A DNA stretch of 59,638 nucleotides from Legionellales bacterium (GCA_018664045.1 JABJPE010000069.1:1-59638), one strand, 5' to 3'; positions 8,775 to 17,182 are shown, counted from the first letter of the stretch. Program-made: numbers and translations. Notes: a model not told the origin generated them from the sequence alone.

Positions 8775-10571
8775 GTGAACAACATATTTGAAAAAATAAA
8801 AACTTTACCTATAAGTCCAGGCGTATATATTTTTAAAGAAGCTAGTCAGGTTATCTATGTTGGCAAGGCAAAGGTCATAAAAAAACGAGTTAAGCAGTAT
8901 TTTTCTAACAATAAAAAAGACTTAAAAACAAATGTGTTAGTAAAAAAAATAGAAGATATAGACTTCATAATAACAAAAACTGAAAATGAGGCTTTAATTT
9001 TAGAATGTGATTTAATAAAAAGATTTAAACCAAAGTATAATATTCTACTTAAAGACGATAAAAGTTACCCATACATAAAAATAACAAAAAAAGAAAAGTA
9101 TCCCGGGATTTATTATTTTAGAGGGAAGGCAGACATAAAAAATAGTTATTATGGTCCTTATACTGATATGCGCTCATTGCGTGAAACTCTAGATAAGATA
9201 CAGCAAATATTCAGGCTTAGAACATGTAGTAATAGCTATTTTGCAAATAGATCAAGGCCTTGCATCTTATACCAAATAAATAGGTGTAGTGCGCCCTGCA
9301 TGGGGTATATAAGCGAGGAAGAATATAGCGCCTCTATTGCCAATGTTTCTATGTTTTTGGAGCATAAATCAGATGAAATAGTAGTAGAACTTAGCAAGGT
9401 TATGAATAAGCATGTGGCTTCACTTGAATATGAGTGCGCTGCAAAAGTTAGAGACCAAATTCATGCTCTAAAACAAATGCAAAAGAAGCAAGAGGTATCT
9501 GCTATCGCTGGCAATATAGATGTGTTTTACTTTGATTTCACACACACGAATATAAAATGTTATTACCTTGCAGTTCGAGGTGGGAAAGTATTTCAGAATA
9601 ATTTTTTTAGTTGGACATCTGTAGTTTTTAAAGAGGACCATGAAATTGTTAGCTCAGCATTAATGCAGTTTTATCAAGAGGTAAACTCTAGTAATATTAC
9701 CCATATAGTTCTAAATATTAAGCCATCCTCTAAAGAATATATTGAACAATTTTTAGCTAAAAAGATTGGGTATAAAATAGCAATAATACATAAGCCAAAG
9801 CCAGATAAAGAAAGATGGTTAAATATTGCAAAAACTAACTGTAATTATAATTATGATAGCAATGCTTTATTACATACTGTTAATAAGCTTTCTTATGATT
9901 TGGAATTAAAATCTATTCCTTCAAATATTGAGTGTTTTGATATAAGTCACACTAGTGGCACTAATGCAATAGCATCATGTGTGGTTTTTAAAAATGGCAT
10001 TGCAGAAAAAAAGTCATACAGGGCATATAAGGTAAAGCCTCTGGTTGCGGCAGACGATTATGAAGCATTAAAAATTGCAATTACAAAAAGATATTCTGCC
10101 AAGGGCATAGTACTAGAAAACCTTCCTGATCTAATTATTATAGATGGTGGCAAAGGCCAGCTCAGTGCTGTGAAGCTTGCTTTAGAAAATATGCAGATAT
10201 TATCATATGTGGATTTAATATCTATTTCAAAAGGTGAGGGGCGCAAAGAAGGGTTGGAAACTGTGCATTTTACAAATAAAAAGGCAGTTTCAATTGAACT
10301 AGATAAAATTAGTCACAGATTATTACTTTCAATTAGAAATGAAGCTCATAAGTATGCTCTTAGGAGGCATGTGCAGAGCAGGAATAAGACCTCGTTAAAA
10401 TCTGTTTTATTAGAAATACCTGGTATTGGTCCAAAGAAAAGACAGCAACTCCTTCATAATTTTAGTAATATAAATTCTATAAAAGAAGCGCGCATTGAAG
10501 ATTTAACCTCAATAGCAGGTGTTGATAAAAAATTAGCAAACACAATTAAAGATTTTTTTACTGATAAATAA
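8775..10571 (+). CDS. uvrC: UvrABC system protein C (excinuclease subunit)
   Basis: UvrC makes both incisions in nucleotide excision repair. The 598-residue protein has the N-terminal GIY-YIG nuclease (residues 12-90, PGVYIF and VIYVGKA), the UVR domain binding UvrB near residue 205-235 (ECAAKVRDQIHAL), a middle RNase H-like nuclease domain (IECFDISHTSG with the first catalytic Asp, LIIIDGGKGQL with the next) and C-terminal helix-hairpin-helix motifs (LLEIPGIGPKKRQQLL). The start is GTG 8775 with only a weak ribosome site, 26 bases after the regulator gene. Confidence 0.97.
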   Translation: MNNIFEKIKTLPISPGVYIFKEASQVIYVGKAKVIKKRVKQYFSNNKKDLKTNVLVKKIEDIDFIITKTENEALILECDLIKRFKPKYNILLKDDKSYPYIKITKKEKYPGIYYFRGKADIKNSYYGPYTDMRSLRETLDKIQQIFRLRTCSNSYFANRSRPCILYQINRCSAPCMGYISEEEYSASIANVSMFLEHKSDEIVVELSKVMNKHVASLEYECAAKVRDQIHALKQMQKKQEVSAIAGNIDVFYFDFTHTNIKCYYLAVRGGKVFQNNFFSWTSVVFKEDHEIVSSALMQFYQEVNSSNITHIVLNIKPSSKEYIEQFLAKKIGYKIAIIHKPKPDKERWLNIAKTNCNYNYDSNALLHTVNKLSYDLELKSIPSNIECFDISHTSGTNAIASCVVFKNGIAEKKSYRAYKVKPLVAADDYEALKIAITKRYSAKGIVLENLPDLIIIDGGKGQLSAVKLALENMQILSYVDLISISKGEGRKEGLETVHFTNKKAVSIELDKISHRLLLSIRNEAHKYALRRHVQSRNKTSLKSVLLEIPGIGPKKRQQLLHNFSNINSIKEARIEDLTSIAGVDKKLANTIKDFFTDK

Positions 10572-10648
10572 AACAATTAAATTATAATTGTATCTTCTGA
10601 ACTATTATAACATAATAACATTTGTGATTATTAAATAGTGGTGTAAGA

Positions 10649-11221
10649 GTGGATTTAGATAAAAACATACCAACATTATTTACATTCTTCAGGATCTTAC
10701 TGATACCTGTGTTTGTTGTTGTATTTTATATACCAACTGACGGTCATTATATTGCTTGTGGCATATTTATACTGGCTGCAATTACAGATTGGCTTGATGG
10801 TTACTTGGCAAGAAAACTTAGTCAAACCACATCACTTGGTCAATTTTTAGATCCTGTAGCAGATAAGCTATTAGTCGTAGTTGCCTTAGTTATGGTGGTA
10901 AGTGAATATCATATGTTACTAATATCATTACCTGCTGCAATTATAATTGGCCGAGAAATAGCGGTCTCTGCACTTAGGGAGTGGATGTCAACCGTAGGCA
11001 AAGGGCTAAAGATTTCAGTTATTTATATGGCAAAATTAAAAACAGCAATCCAGATGATGGCATTAACTTTGCTTATTGTATATTCCCCTGAAAAATCAAG
11101 TCTATACGTCTTTGCAACAGGAGTGGGATTGCTATATGTTTCTGCTATTTTCACTATATGGTCAATGTATATATATTTAAAAAATGCGTGGCCAGACTTG
11201 ACATTAGCGCAAAACAAGTAA
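10649..11221 (+). CDS. pgsA: CDP-diacylglycerol--glycerol-3-phosphate 3-phosphatidyltransferase
   Basis: It makes phosphatidylglycerol phosphate, the committed step to phosphatidylglycerol and cardiolipin, in the inner membrane. The 190-residue protein has the CDP-alcohol phosphotransferase motif D-G-x2-A-R-x8-G-x3-D-x3-D in DWLDGYLARKL and GQFLDPVADKL (about residues 47-75) and five to six membrane helices. The start is GTG 10649 with TAAGAG just upstream. It follows uvrC and leads directly into three tRNA genes 16 bases after its stop, the same order as E. coli uvrY-uvrC-pgsA-glyW-cysT-leuZ. Confidence 0.95.
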   Translation: MDLDKNIPTLFTFFRILLIPVFVVVFYIPTDGHYIACGIFILAAITDWLDGYLARKLSQTTSLGQFLDPVADKLLVVVALVMVVSEYHMLLISLPAAIIIGREIAVSALREWMSTVGKGLKISVIYMAKLKTAIQMMALTLLIVYSPEKSSLYVFATGVGLLYVSAIFTIWSMYIYLKNAWPDLTLAQNK

Positions 11222-11236
11222 TAATAGTGTGACTAT

Positions 11237-11312
11237 GCGGGAATAGCTCAGCTGGTAGAGCACAACCTTGCCAAGGTTGGGGTCGCGAGTTCGAATCTCG
11301 TTTCCCGCTCCA
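11237..11312 (+). tRNA. tRNA-Gly (GCC)
   Basis: Acceptor GCGGGAA pairs with TTCCCGC. The anticodon stem/loop CAACCTTGCCAAGGTTG gives anticodon GCC. The T-loop GTTCGAATC is intact and CCA is encoded. It is likely co-transcribed with pgsA. Confidence 0.98.
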
Positions 11313-11320
11313 AGTCATGT

Positions 11321-11391
11321 GGCTGGGTGGCAGAGTGGTCATGCAGCGGCCTGCAAAGCCGTTTACGCCGGTTCGATTCCGGCCTCGGCCT
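11321..11391 (+). tRNA. tRNA-Cys (GCA)
   Basis: Acceptor GGCTGGG pairs with CTCGGCC (two wobble pairs). Anticodon GCA lies in CTGCAAA, the discriminator is U, and CCA is not encoded. It is the second member of the conserved Gly-Cys-Leu tRNA trio. Confidence 0.95.
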
Positions 11392-11402
11392 GTATTATGT
11401 TT

Positions 11403-11490
11403 GCCTGGGTGGCGAAATTGGTAGACGCAAGGGACTTAAAATCCCTCGGAATTATATTCCGTGCCGGTTCGACTCCGGCCCCAGGCACCA
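11403..11490 (+). tRNA. tRNA-Leu (UAA)
   Basis: Acceptor GCCTGGG pairs with CCCAGGC and CCA is encoded. Anticodon TAA lies in the loop CTTAAAA. The long variable arm (TCGGAATTATATTCCGT) is typical of tRNA-Leu. The lolC/E gene begins 17 bases later. Confidence 0.98.
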
Positions 11491-11506
11491 TTTTTGTATT
11501 TAAATT

Positions 11507-12715
11507 ATGAATAAATCAATTTCATTATTAATCGCCTCCAGATACATTAGAGCTAAATGTAAAAATAGATACGTTTCATTTTTGTCTCTATTTTCCATCA
11601 TTGCAACAGCTCTTGGGATAGCTGTTCTTATTACTGTCATGTCAGTAATGAATGGTTTTGACCATGAAATAAAACAATTAGTATTTACAAATGATGATCA
11701 CCTTGTAGTTGCAGATAGCTATGGCAATATAAAAAACTGGAAAAATCTGGTAACTAAATTAAAGTCATACCCTAATGTGGTGGCAGTTGATCCAAGTGTT
11801 GAAATGCAAGCGTTGATAAGCAATAACGACGAACTGCTACCCGCTTTATTAAAAGGAGAGACAGTTAGTAATTTAAATAAAACGCACCCACGTTTAGCAA
11901 ATATAAAATATGGTATAGTACTAACTCAAAATTATGCTTATAGAGCTAATGTAGATATTGGAGATGAAGTCTTAGTCATAACTCCAAAAATAAAAAATAC
12001 TCTAGCAGGTCCTCGCCCTCAAATTCATAAATTTAAGGTAGTAGAAATCATCCCTAACGCTAAATTCGCCACTAACCAGATAGTAAGAATGCAAGACTTG
12101 CAGAATATACTTGCAATCGGTGACGCCGTAAGTTACGTAAATGTGAAGATGGATAGTTTAGCTAGCGCACCTATATTACAAAATAAATTAAGAAGCGACC
12201 CTGATTTTTTCTATAGTGTAAGCAGCTGGGCTGAGCGTTATGGCCAGTTGTTCAAAGCACTTAAACTTCAAAAGACAATGATGTTCTTAATATTAATGCT
12301 AATAATCATTATAGCAGCGTTTAATATGCTCTCTAGCATGGTAATGTTAGTTGCAGATAAAAGAAGCTCGATAGCTGTGCTTAGAAGCCTGGGTCTTACC
12401 AGAAGACAAGTTGTCTTTGTATTTATTATTCAAGGAATAATAATTGGCATAATAGGCATGTTTGTCGGAACTATCTGTGGTTATGTTTTAAGCATTAATG
12501 TAACTAGCGTTGTCCATGCTATAGAGAGTTTGATTGGCTACAAGTTAGTAGACAAGTCAGTATATATGCTAGATTACCTACCCAGTTATATAGATTGGGA
12601 TGATGTAACCGTTATAAATACTACTGCATTTATACTTAGTGTGCTTGCTACTTTATATCCATCATATAAAGCATCATTAATAAAACCAGCTAAGGTTTTA
12701 AGAGGGGAGGGCTAA
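11507..12715 (+). CDS. Lipoprotein-releasing ABC transporter permease (LolC/LolE family, LolF-like)
   Basis: This permease extracts lipoproteins from the inner membrane and hands them to LolA. The 402-residue protein has one N-terminal membrane helix (residues 25-48, with ITVMSVMNGF), a large periplasmic MacB-like domain (about 50-260) and three C-terminal helices in the FtsX fold (MMFLILMLIIIIAAFNM near 265; AVLRSLGLTRRQV coupling helix). Only one LolC/E-type gene precedes lolD here, the arrangement of organisms using a single LolF homodimer. E. coli has lolC-lolD-lolE. No Shine-Dalgarno is visible; the ATG lies 17 bases after tRNA-Leu, so the mRNA may arise by tRNA processing. Confidence 0.9.
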   Translation: MNKSISLLIASRYIRAKCKNRYVSFLSLFSIIATALGIAVLITVMSVMNGFDHEIKQLVFTNDDHLVVADSYGNIKNWKNLVTKLKSYPNVVAVDPSVEMQALISNNDELLPALLKGETVSNLNKTHPRLANIKYGIVLTQNYAYRANVDIGDEVLVITPKIKNTLAGPRPQIHKFKVVEIIPNAKFATNQIVRMQDLQNILAIGDAVSYVNVKMDSLASAPILQNKLRSDPDFFYSVSSWAERYGQLFKALKLQKTMMFLILMLIIIIAAFNMLSSMVMLVADKRSSIAVLRSLGLTRRQVVFVFIIQGIIIGIIGMFVGTICGYVLSINVTSVVHAIESLIGYKLVDKSVYMLDYLPSYIDWDDVTVINTTAFILSVLATLYPSYKASLIKPAKVLRGEG

Positions 12716-12716
12716 T

Positions 12717-13391
12717 ATGAATAAGAAGTATATTATAGAAGCCAGCTCAATATATAAAGAATACATTGATGGTGACGCTGTAAAAGTTGTACTTAATAAT
12801 ATTGACTACTCACAGCATTATGGCTCAACATGCGCCATAATAGGACCATCTGGATCTGGGAAAACTACATTACTGCATGCTTTAGCAGGGCTTGACACTA
12901 TTTCATCAGGAACTACGCTGTTATGTGGCCATGACTTAAAAAAGATAAGGCAACAACAATTAAGCCAATTGCATAATAAAAAAATTGGTTTTGTATATCA
13001 AAAATCACATTTGCTCCCAGATTTTAATGTTTTAGAAAATATAGCAATGCCTCTTCTAATTGGAGGCATGAAAAGTAAATTGGCACAAAAACAAGCTATG
13101 CAGGTATTAACTGAAATCAAGCTAGAGCAGTACGCATACTATTATCCACACCAGCTCTCTGGGGGCACGCAGCAAAAAGCAGCAATAGCAAGGGCATCTG
13201 TGCATAAGCCTGACATAATATTTGCTGATGAGCCTACTGGGAACTTAGATTCTGTATCAAAAGAACTAGTGTTAAATTGTTTATTTGACCTAAACAAACA
13301 TAATTCTGTTGCGCTATGCATAGTAACTCACGACCAAAAAGTAGCGGCAAGAGCCGATGAGATAGTAGATATGAGTAAAATAAATTCTTAA
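12717..13391 (+). CDS. lolD: Lipoprotein-releasing system ATP-binding protein LolD
   Basis: This ABC ATPase powers lipoprotein release with the preceding permease. The 224-residue protein has Walker A GPSGSGKTT near residues 43-51, a Q-loop (VYQKSHLLPDF), Walker B IIFADEPTGNLD and the switch His (IVTHD). The ABC signature reads LSGGTQQKAAIARA where most LolD proteins have LSGGERQRVAIARA. The start lies one base after the lolC/E stop, so the two genes form one operon. Its 3' end overlaps the convergent gcvR by 4 bases. Confidence 0.93.
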   Translation: MNKKYIIEASSIYKEYIDGDAVKVVLNNIDYSQHYGSTCAIIGPSGSGKTTLLHALAGLDTISSGTTLLCGHDLKKIRQQQLSQLHNKKIGFVYQKSHLLPDFNVLENIAMPLLIGGMKSKLAQKQAMQVLTEIKLEQYAYYYPHQLSGGTQQKAAIARASVHKPDIIFADEPTGNLDSVSKELVLNCLFDLNKHNSVALCIVTHDQKVAARADEIVDMSKINS

Positions 13392-13948
13392 TAAGGGCGT
13401 ATAGGATCTAAAATACCATCAACATTTAAGTTATCACATAGTATTATAAATTGTTCTCTGATATCACTTAAAGAAAGTTTATGTTCAATTGCTACTTTTG
13501 CATTTATTACCAGCAATGGTATTTGGCGCTCACTATTAATGTAGTTATCAAGATTTATATGATCTATAATTATATCATTCAACTCACAAAACTTCATTAT
13601 TTCTGGAATTATCATAACATCATCAGTAGCAACAACGTTAACATGGTAGTGAATATATTTTTGTGCGTCATTAGTATTTTTTATTTCAGATATAGTTGAT
13701 GAAATAACATTATTTGTGTTTTCTTGTGAAATTTTTCCAAGAGCCCCTTCAATTTTATTTATATTGTTCCATGAACCGATAACATTAAACAAGCTTATAG
13801 ATCTATCATTATCTCTTGTTTGGCGCATAGAGTTTAAACTAGATTCAAATTTATAGACTAGCTCTGTTATCTCCAGGCTAATACAATCATTTATATCGCA
13901 GATGCTTGTTATTTGCATTAATTGTTGCTTAGGTACATTTGAGACCAT
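13388..13948 (-). CDS. gcvR: Glycine cleavage system regulator GcvR (ACT-domain protein)
   Basis: In E. coli GcvR binds GcvA and blocks activation of gcvTHP. The 186-residue protein has two ACT-like domains (residues 8-85 and 96-180). Supports are the NVIGSWNNINKIEGAL segment, matching the SGSWNAITLIESTL part of GcvR, and the C-terminal SDIREQFIILCDNLNVDG segment matching the FKALCTELN region. It is divergent from the dapA-like gene, exactly as in E. coli gcvR/dapA. No gcv genes are seen here, so its present target is unknown. Sequence similarity is moderate; synteny carries much of the call. Confidence 0.8.
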   Translation of the reverse strand: MVSNVPKQQLMQITSICDINDCISLEITELVYKFESSLNSMRQTRDNDRSISLFNVIGSWNNINKIEGALGKISQENTNNVISSTISEIKNTNDAQKYIHYHVNVVATDDVMIIPEIMKFCELNDIIIDHINLDNYINSERQIPLLVINAKVAIEHKLSLSDIREQFIILCDNLNVDGILDPIRPY

Positions 13949-14069
13949 GTTTAATACTCATGCTAAAAGATATATTGTATATTATTTATAGTAAATGTAC
14001 ATTAAAAAATAAATTCTTATATATATAAATAACTAATAAACAACTCCTTTTATCTAATATATATTCCTC

Positions 14070-14097
14070 TTGAAGTTGCAAATAAAATGTTTATAAT
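14070..14097 (+). promoter_or_regulatory. Promoter of the dapA-like gene
   Basis: The -35 TTGAAG (14070-14075) and the -10 TATAAT (14092-14097) are 16 bp apart. They lie in the 178-bp divergent spacer with gcvR, about 30 bases before the start codon. Confidence 0.6.
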
Positions 14098-14126
14098 TAT
14101 TTTGAGAGTACTGTTAAGGAATTTAA

Positions 14127-15029
14127 ATGCAGAGCGGGATATATGTACCACTTATAACGCCAATGTTATCGACACTAGCAATTGACTACCGTTCATTGGA
14201 TCAATTAACAAATGCCTACATCAATCAGGGAGTTGCTGGGATAGTGTTTGGCGGCGATTCTAGTGAAATATCAACTTTAACTGATGAAGAAATAGCCAAA
14301 ATACTAGGTTACCTTACTGCGATTTGTAGCGATAATACTAGCATAATTATGGATGTGAGCTCTGATTCATTAAATATAACTAAGAAATTAATCAGCATTG
14401 CAAATGATAAAAACATTAAAAATATACTAGTAACAATTACACCTTTCATATCAGAAAATCAATATGAGCTATATGTAGTAATTGAGCAGTTAGCAAATTT
14501 ATATCAAGGCAATATTATAGTTAACATAAATGATTCTAAAATATCACCGCAAATAGAGGTGCTAAGAAAAATAAGTAAAATAAAGAATGTAATAGGCCTA
14601 GCAGATGACCTTACCGATATTAACAAACTTTCTTTTTACAAAAGAAAACTAGTGAAAATTGATAATGTTATAAATAATAATGATAGCAAGATAACACTGC
14701 TGAATGTAGATAATAGTATAAGTTTAATTTCTAATCTTGCGACAATAATACCTGCGGCAATTGCAAAGGCAACTGGAATTGCAACAACAAATATAAGCGC
14801 TGCAAATAATATTTTAGATAAATACCAAAAAATAAATTACGCCTTCACATTAGATCAATACCCAGCTATTATAAAGTATGTACTGCATTCATTAAAAATA
14901 ACTCAACCATACTTAAGAATGCCACTTAAGCAATTAAATGCATGGCAAAGTACAGAAATTGATAAAATTCTTTTAGATTTATACAAGTACAATATAGGCG
15001 AGGAGTTAACTTATGAAAACCAGTTATAA
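14127..15029 (+). CDS. DapA-family protein lacking the catalytic lysine (likely pseudoenzyme)
   Basis: This 300-residue TIM-barrel protein aligns from end to end with 4-hydroxy-tetrahydrodipicolinate synthase: N-terminal GIYVPLITPM, the KNVIGLADD strand, and DQYPAIIKYVLHSL...LRMPL at the C-terminus. It sits where dapA sits in E. coli, divergent from gcvR. By my alignment the Schiff-base Lys161 is Ala159, Tyr133 is Val132, Arg138 is Ser137, and the TTGES loop reads DSSEIS. These changes should abolish lysine-pathway catalysis. It may be a decaying dapA or a repurposed scaffold. AAGGAA precedes the ATG. It overlaps the next gene by 17 bases. Confidence 0.82.
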   Translation: MQSGIYVPLITPMLSTLAIDYRSLDQLTNAYINQGVAGIVFGGDSSEISTLTDEEIAKILGYLTAICSDNTSIIMDVSSDSLNITKKLISIANDKNIKNILVTITPFISENQYELYVVIEQLANLYQGNIIVNINDSKISPQIEVLRKISKIKNVIGLADDLTDINKLSFYKRKLVKIDNVINNNDSKITLLNVDNSISLISNLATIIPAAIAKATGIATTNISAANNILDKYQKINYAFTLDQYPAIIKYVLHSLKITQPYLRMPLKQLNAWQSTEIDKILLDLYKYNIGEELTYENQL

Positions 15030-15255
15030 TAAAATATTAATTATAAATTTAGTCGTGTTATCTCTAGGCGCATGCTCAGGTTATGAACATGTCTATCATG
15101 GTGATAGCTATGAAGAGCAATGTAATAATAACAAGGTGTTAAAAACAAGTGCAGATATGGACTTAAAACAAAGTAGCAAGCATAAAGTTTTATATGGCGC
15201 AACTACAGCTAAGCTAGAGAGCTATACTAAACCTGAGCTGCTAAGCAATAAATAA
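15013..15255 (+). CDS. Small lipoprotein in the bamC position
   Basis: The 80-residue protein has a basic start, a hydrophobic stretch and lipobox L-G-A-C with Cys21 and Ser at +2, which predicts lipidation and sorting to the outer membrane. The mature part is only 60 residues, polar, with one further Cys. In E. coli the gene after dapA is bamC, but BamC is about 344 residues, so this could be a reduced BamC-like lipoprotein or an unrelated one; I see no clear BamC motif. GAGGAG lies 7 bases before the ATG, inside the dapA-like gene. Confidence 0.65.
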   Translation: MKTSYNKILIINLVVLSLGACSGYEHVYHGDSYEEQCNNNKVLKTSADMDLKQSSKHKVLYGATTAKLESYTKPELLSNK

Positions 15256-15258
15256 AAT

Positions 15259-15301
15259 AGAAAAAGATCCATATAAATAGCTTTCATATAGATCTTTTTC
15301 T
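15259..15301. terminator. Bidirectional terminator
   Basis: A long stem with left arm AGAAAAAGATCCATAT and right arm ATATAGATCTTTTTCT, with one mismatch and an 11-base loop. T-rich on the right arm and A-rich on the left, it serves the lipoprotein gene and the convergent BI-1-like gene. Confidence 0.75.
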
Positions 15302-15306
15302 AAGAT

Positions 15307-16290
15307 TTAATAATAAACAGGTTTTGCAACTGGAATTTCTGGATTATTATTGCCAGCATTACTATAACCGGTGGCTGCTTGTTGTTGATTTCCTAAACCG
15401 TTACTATTTACAGGTGTAACAGGTGGTATATCGCCTTTTTTTGCAGAGCTAAACAAATAATTGATGCCCAAAATAGCTCCAAGCGCAATAATTGGACCTA
15501 TTAATGCACGACCTATTTTGTAAAGATCACTACCAATTGATCCTTTATCATCTTTCGCTGAGCATGCTGCCATTATCTTTAATATGGATATAAATATATT
15601 TGCTATATCAAGCGCTATAGATACCCCACTTATTATGCAAATAATATCTTTAAAATTTTCACGGGCATCACTAACCAATTCGCTCATTTTTATATGCTGG
15701 ACAATATCTCCAAGCAAATACAAGCTAAACAGAAATGCGCCTCCAACCCCTTGGATTAATAATAATAGCGGCATCTGAAAAAAACTATTTAATAAACCTA
15801 TCAATATAATTGCAAGTATAAAATTCCCTAGTAGCGGGCGCATCATCATATATTTGTCTGCATTACCATACCCAATCTCTATATGTGCAAATAGGGCAAC
15901 TGATAGGCTAAGCAACAAAGTTGCAACCCCAGCCATAGCAAGTAGCAATGGCCCATTTGGGATGAAAAATATAAAATGCGCGATAAATGGTGATACTGTA
16001 TAACCAAGCCACACAAAAAGTGCAAACCCAGTCATTCTAAGGGAGCTCAAGCTTTCATCTGTTGGCTTATCCAAAGCAGCACTCATGGTTATATAAAGTA
16101 TTCCTACCAGAAGGAAAGTCAATAGTAGAGCTGGTAATAACGTCATAATCGGCCATGCAAAGTAAATGCTTAAAAACGTTCCTAATGCCATAAAAGCAAG
16201 GTCAGCCATTGTATATAGAATAGCTTTGGGTATTAGATGTTGTGCCTGGGTATAACTTACAGGTTGTGCTATTTGTGCATTAGAACGCAT
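15307..16290 (-). CDS. Second Bax inhibitor-1-like membrane protein with polar C-terminal tail
   Basis: This 327-residue protein has about seven to eight membrane helices. A BI-1-type core (residues 25-245) includes SLRMTGFALFVWLGY, LFSLYLLGDIVQHIKM and IALDIANIFISILKIM, which parallels the last helices of BI-1 proteins. It differs from the 224-residue paralogue in this window by an added hydrophobic segment and a Pro/Asn/Gln-rich tail of about 50 residues ending in KPVYY. A CTTAAG-N5-CTTAAG site and TATACT -10 box lie upstream, so it may be PmrA-regulated. The start ATG 16290 has a strong GAGGAGAG. A host-directed role is speculation. Confidence 0.7.
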   Translation of the reverse strand: MRSNAQIAQPVSYTQAQHLIPKAILYTMADLAFMALGTFLSIYFAWPIMTLLPALLLTFLLVGILYITMSAALDKPTDESLSSLRMTGFALFVWLGYTVSPFIAHFIFFIPNGPLLLAMAGVATLLLSLSVALFAHIEIGYGNADKYMMMRPLLGNFILAIILIGLLNSFFQMPLLLLIQGVGGAFLFSLYLLGDIVQHIKMSELVSDARENFKDIICIISGVSIALDIANIFISILKIMAACSAKDDKGSIGSDLYKIGRALIGPIIALGAILGINYLFSSAKKGDIPPVTPVNSNGLGNQQQAATGYSNAGNNNPEIPVAKPVYY

Positions 16291-16320
16291 ATCTTCTCTC
16301 CTCTTAAATAAACTTGTGCC

Positions 16321-16353
16321 AGTATAACAATAAAAGCTTAAGGAAAGCTTAAG
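16321..16353 (-). promoter_or_regulatory. PmrA-like box and promoter of the BI-1-like gene
   Basis: On the minus strand two CTTAAG half-sites (16348-16353 and 16337-16342) are 5 bp apart. Ten bp later comes the -10 box TATACT (16321-16326). The enterobacterial PmrA consensus is YTTAAK-N5-YTTAAK. The same layout occurs at 38362-38394 and 58922-58955. Confidence 0.65.
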
Positions 16354-16362
16354 AGATTTAAT

Positions 16363-16647
16363 TTATTTTTTTAATTCTATTGCAAGCGCATGAATTTTAG
16401 TTTTTATTAATTCATCAAGAGCTTTATATATAAGTCTGTGCGCGCTCACTGCAGCTATATCATTTAGTTCTTGCGACTTTATTATTAGCCGTATATGGTA
16501 TTTTCCTGGAACAAAAGAATCATGTGTTACATGCAATTTAGTTTCGTTTACAACCTCAAGAGCCTCTATATCAATGTTATTATTCAATATAGTTCTAATT
16601 TCCATACAAATAGGCGCCGCGTTACTTAAATAATACTTATTGCTCAT
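16363..16647 (-). CDS. BolA family protein
   Basis: This is a small BolA-like protein, 94 residues from the chosen ATG at 16647. BolA proteins bind [2Fe-2S] clusters with monothiol glutaredoxins or act as morphogene regulators. The segment LHVTHDSFVPGKYHIRLIIKS and the conserved VSAHRLIYKALDEL helix are BolA hallmarks. A longer reading frame starts at 16695, but the extra residues lie inside yciB and are not family-like. It overlaps the yciB stop by 11 bases, so the two genes are coupled. Confidence 0.88.
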   Translation of the reverse strand: MSNKYYLSNAAPICMEIRTILNNNIDIEALEVVNETKLHVTHDSFVPGKYHIRLIIKSQELNDIAAVSAHRLIYKALDELIKTKIHALAIELKK

Positions 16648-17182
16648 TTGATTCAATTTCTTCAGCATATTTTGTGATGTAACAAGAAACAGCAAGGCAA
16701 AAAAGCAGCATTAGCCCTAATGCTCCGAATAATTTAAAATGCACCCAAGTATTGGTATCGTAATTATACGCTATTGTTATATTCAAAAATCCCATGAAGG
16801 CAAAAAAGACAGCTGTAAATTTATCAATTGTATTCCAATGCCTATTATCTAGTAACACCTTATCTTTAAAAAGTTTATGTGAGCTAGAAGTATTTGTGAG
16901 AATCCTGTTTCCTAATATAAATAAGCTTATAACCCAATATATAACAGTTGGTTTCCATTTTATGAAAAGTTCATTGTGAAAAAATAAAGTGGCACCACCG
17001 AGTACCAGCATTGTCACTAGGGTTATACATGGGGTTTTATCTATTTTCTTAGTAAGATACCACATATACGCAATTTGTAAGGTAGATGCGAGCATGGCTA
17101 CAGCTGTAGCAACATATATATCATATAGTTTAAAAAAAATAAAAAATAGAGCGATAGGGATAAAATCAAATAAGAAATGCAT
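16637..17182 (-). CDS. yciB: Inner membrane-spanning protein YciB (septation protein A)
   Basis: This is a five-helix inner-membrane protein linked in E. coli and Shigella to cell envelope and division (IspZ in Shigella). The 181 residues match E. coli YciB along the length: FLFDFIPIALFF, KLYDIYVATAVAM, LGGATLFFHNELFIKWKPTVIY and NTWVHFKLFG. I chose ATG 17182 because it aligns with the family start; an upstream GTG at 17194 is also open. bolA overlaps its end. Confidence 0.93.
   Translation of the reverse strand: MHFLFDFIPIALFFIFFKLYDIYVATAVAMLASTLQIAYMWYLTKKIDKTPCITLVTMLVLGGATLFFHNELFIKWKPTVIYWVISLFILGNRILTNTSSSHKLFKDKVLLDNRHWNTIDKFTAVFFAFMGFLNITIAYNYDTNTWVHFKLFGALGLMLLFCLAVSCYITKYAEEIESNEQ

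Noticed and set aside
11154..11510. Open frames across the tRNA cluster on both strands
   Set aside because: They only translate tRNA genes.
14912..14930. Fourth CTTAAG pair inside the dapA-like gene
   Set aside because: The gap is 7 bp, not 5, it is inside coding sequence and has no -10 box at the right distance.
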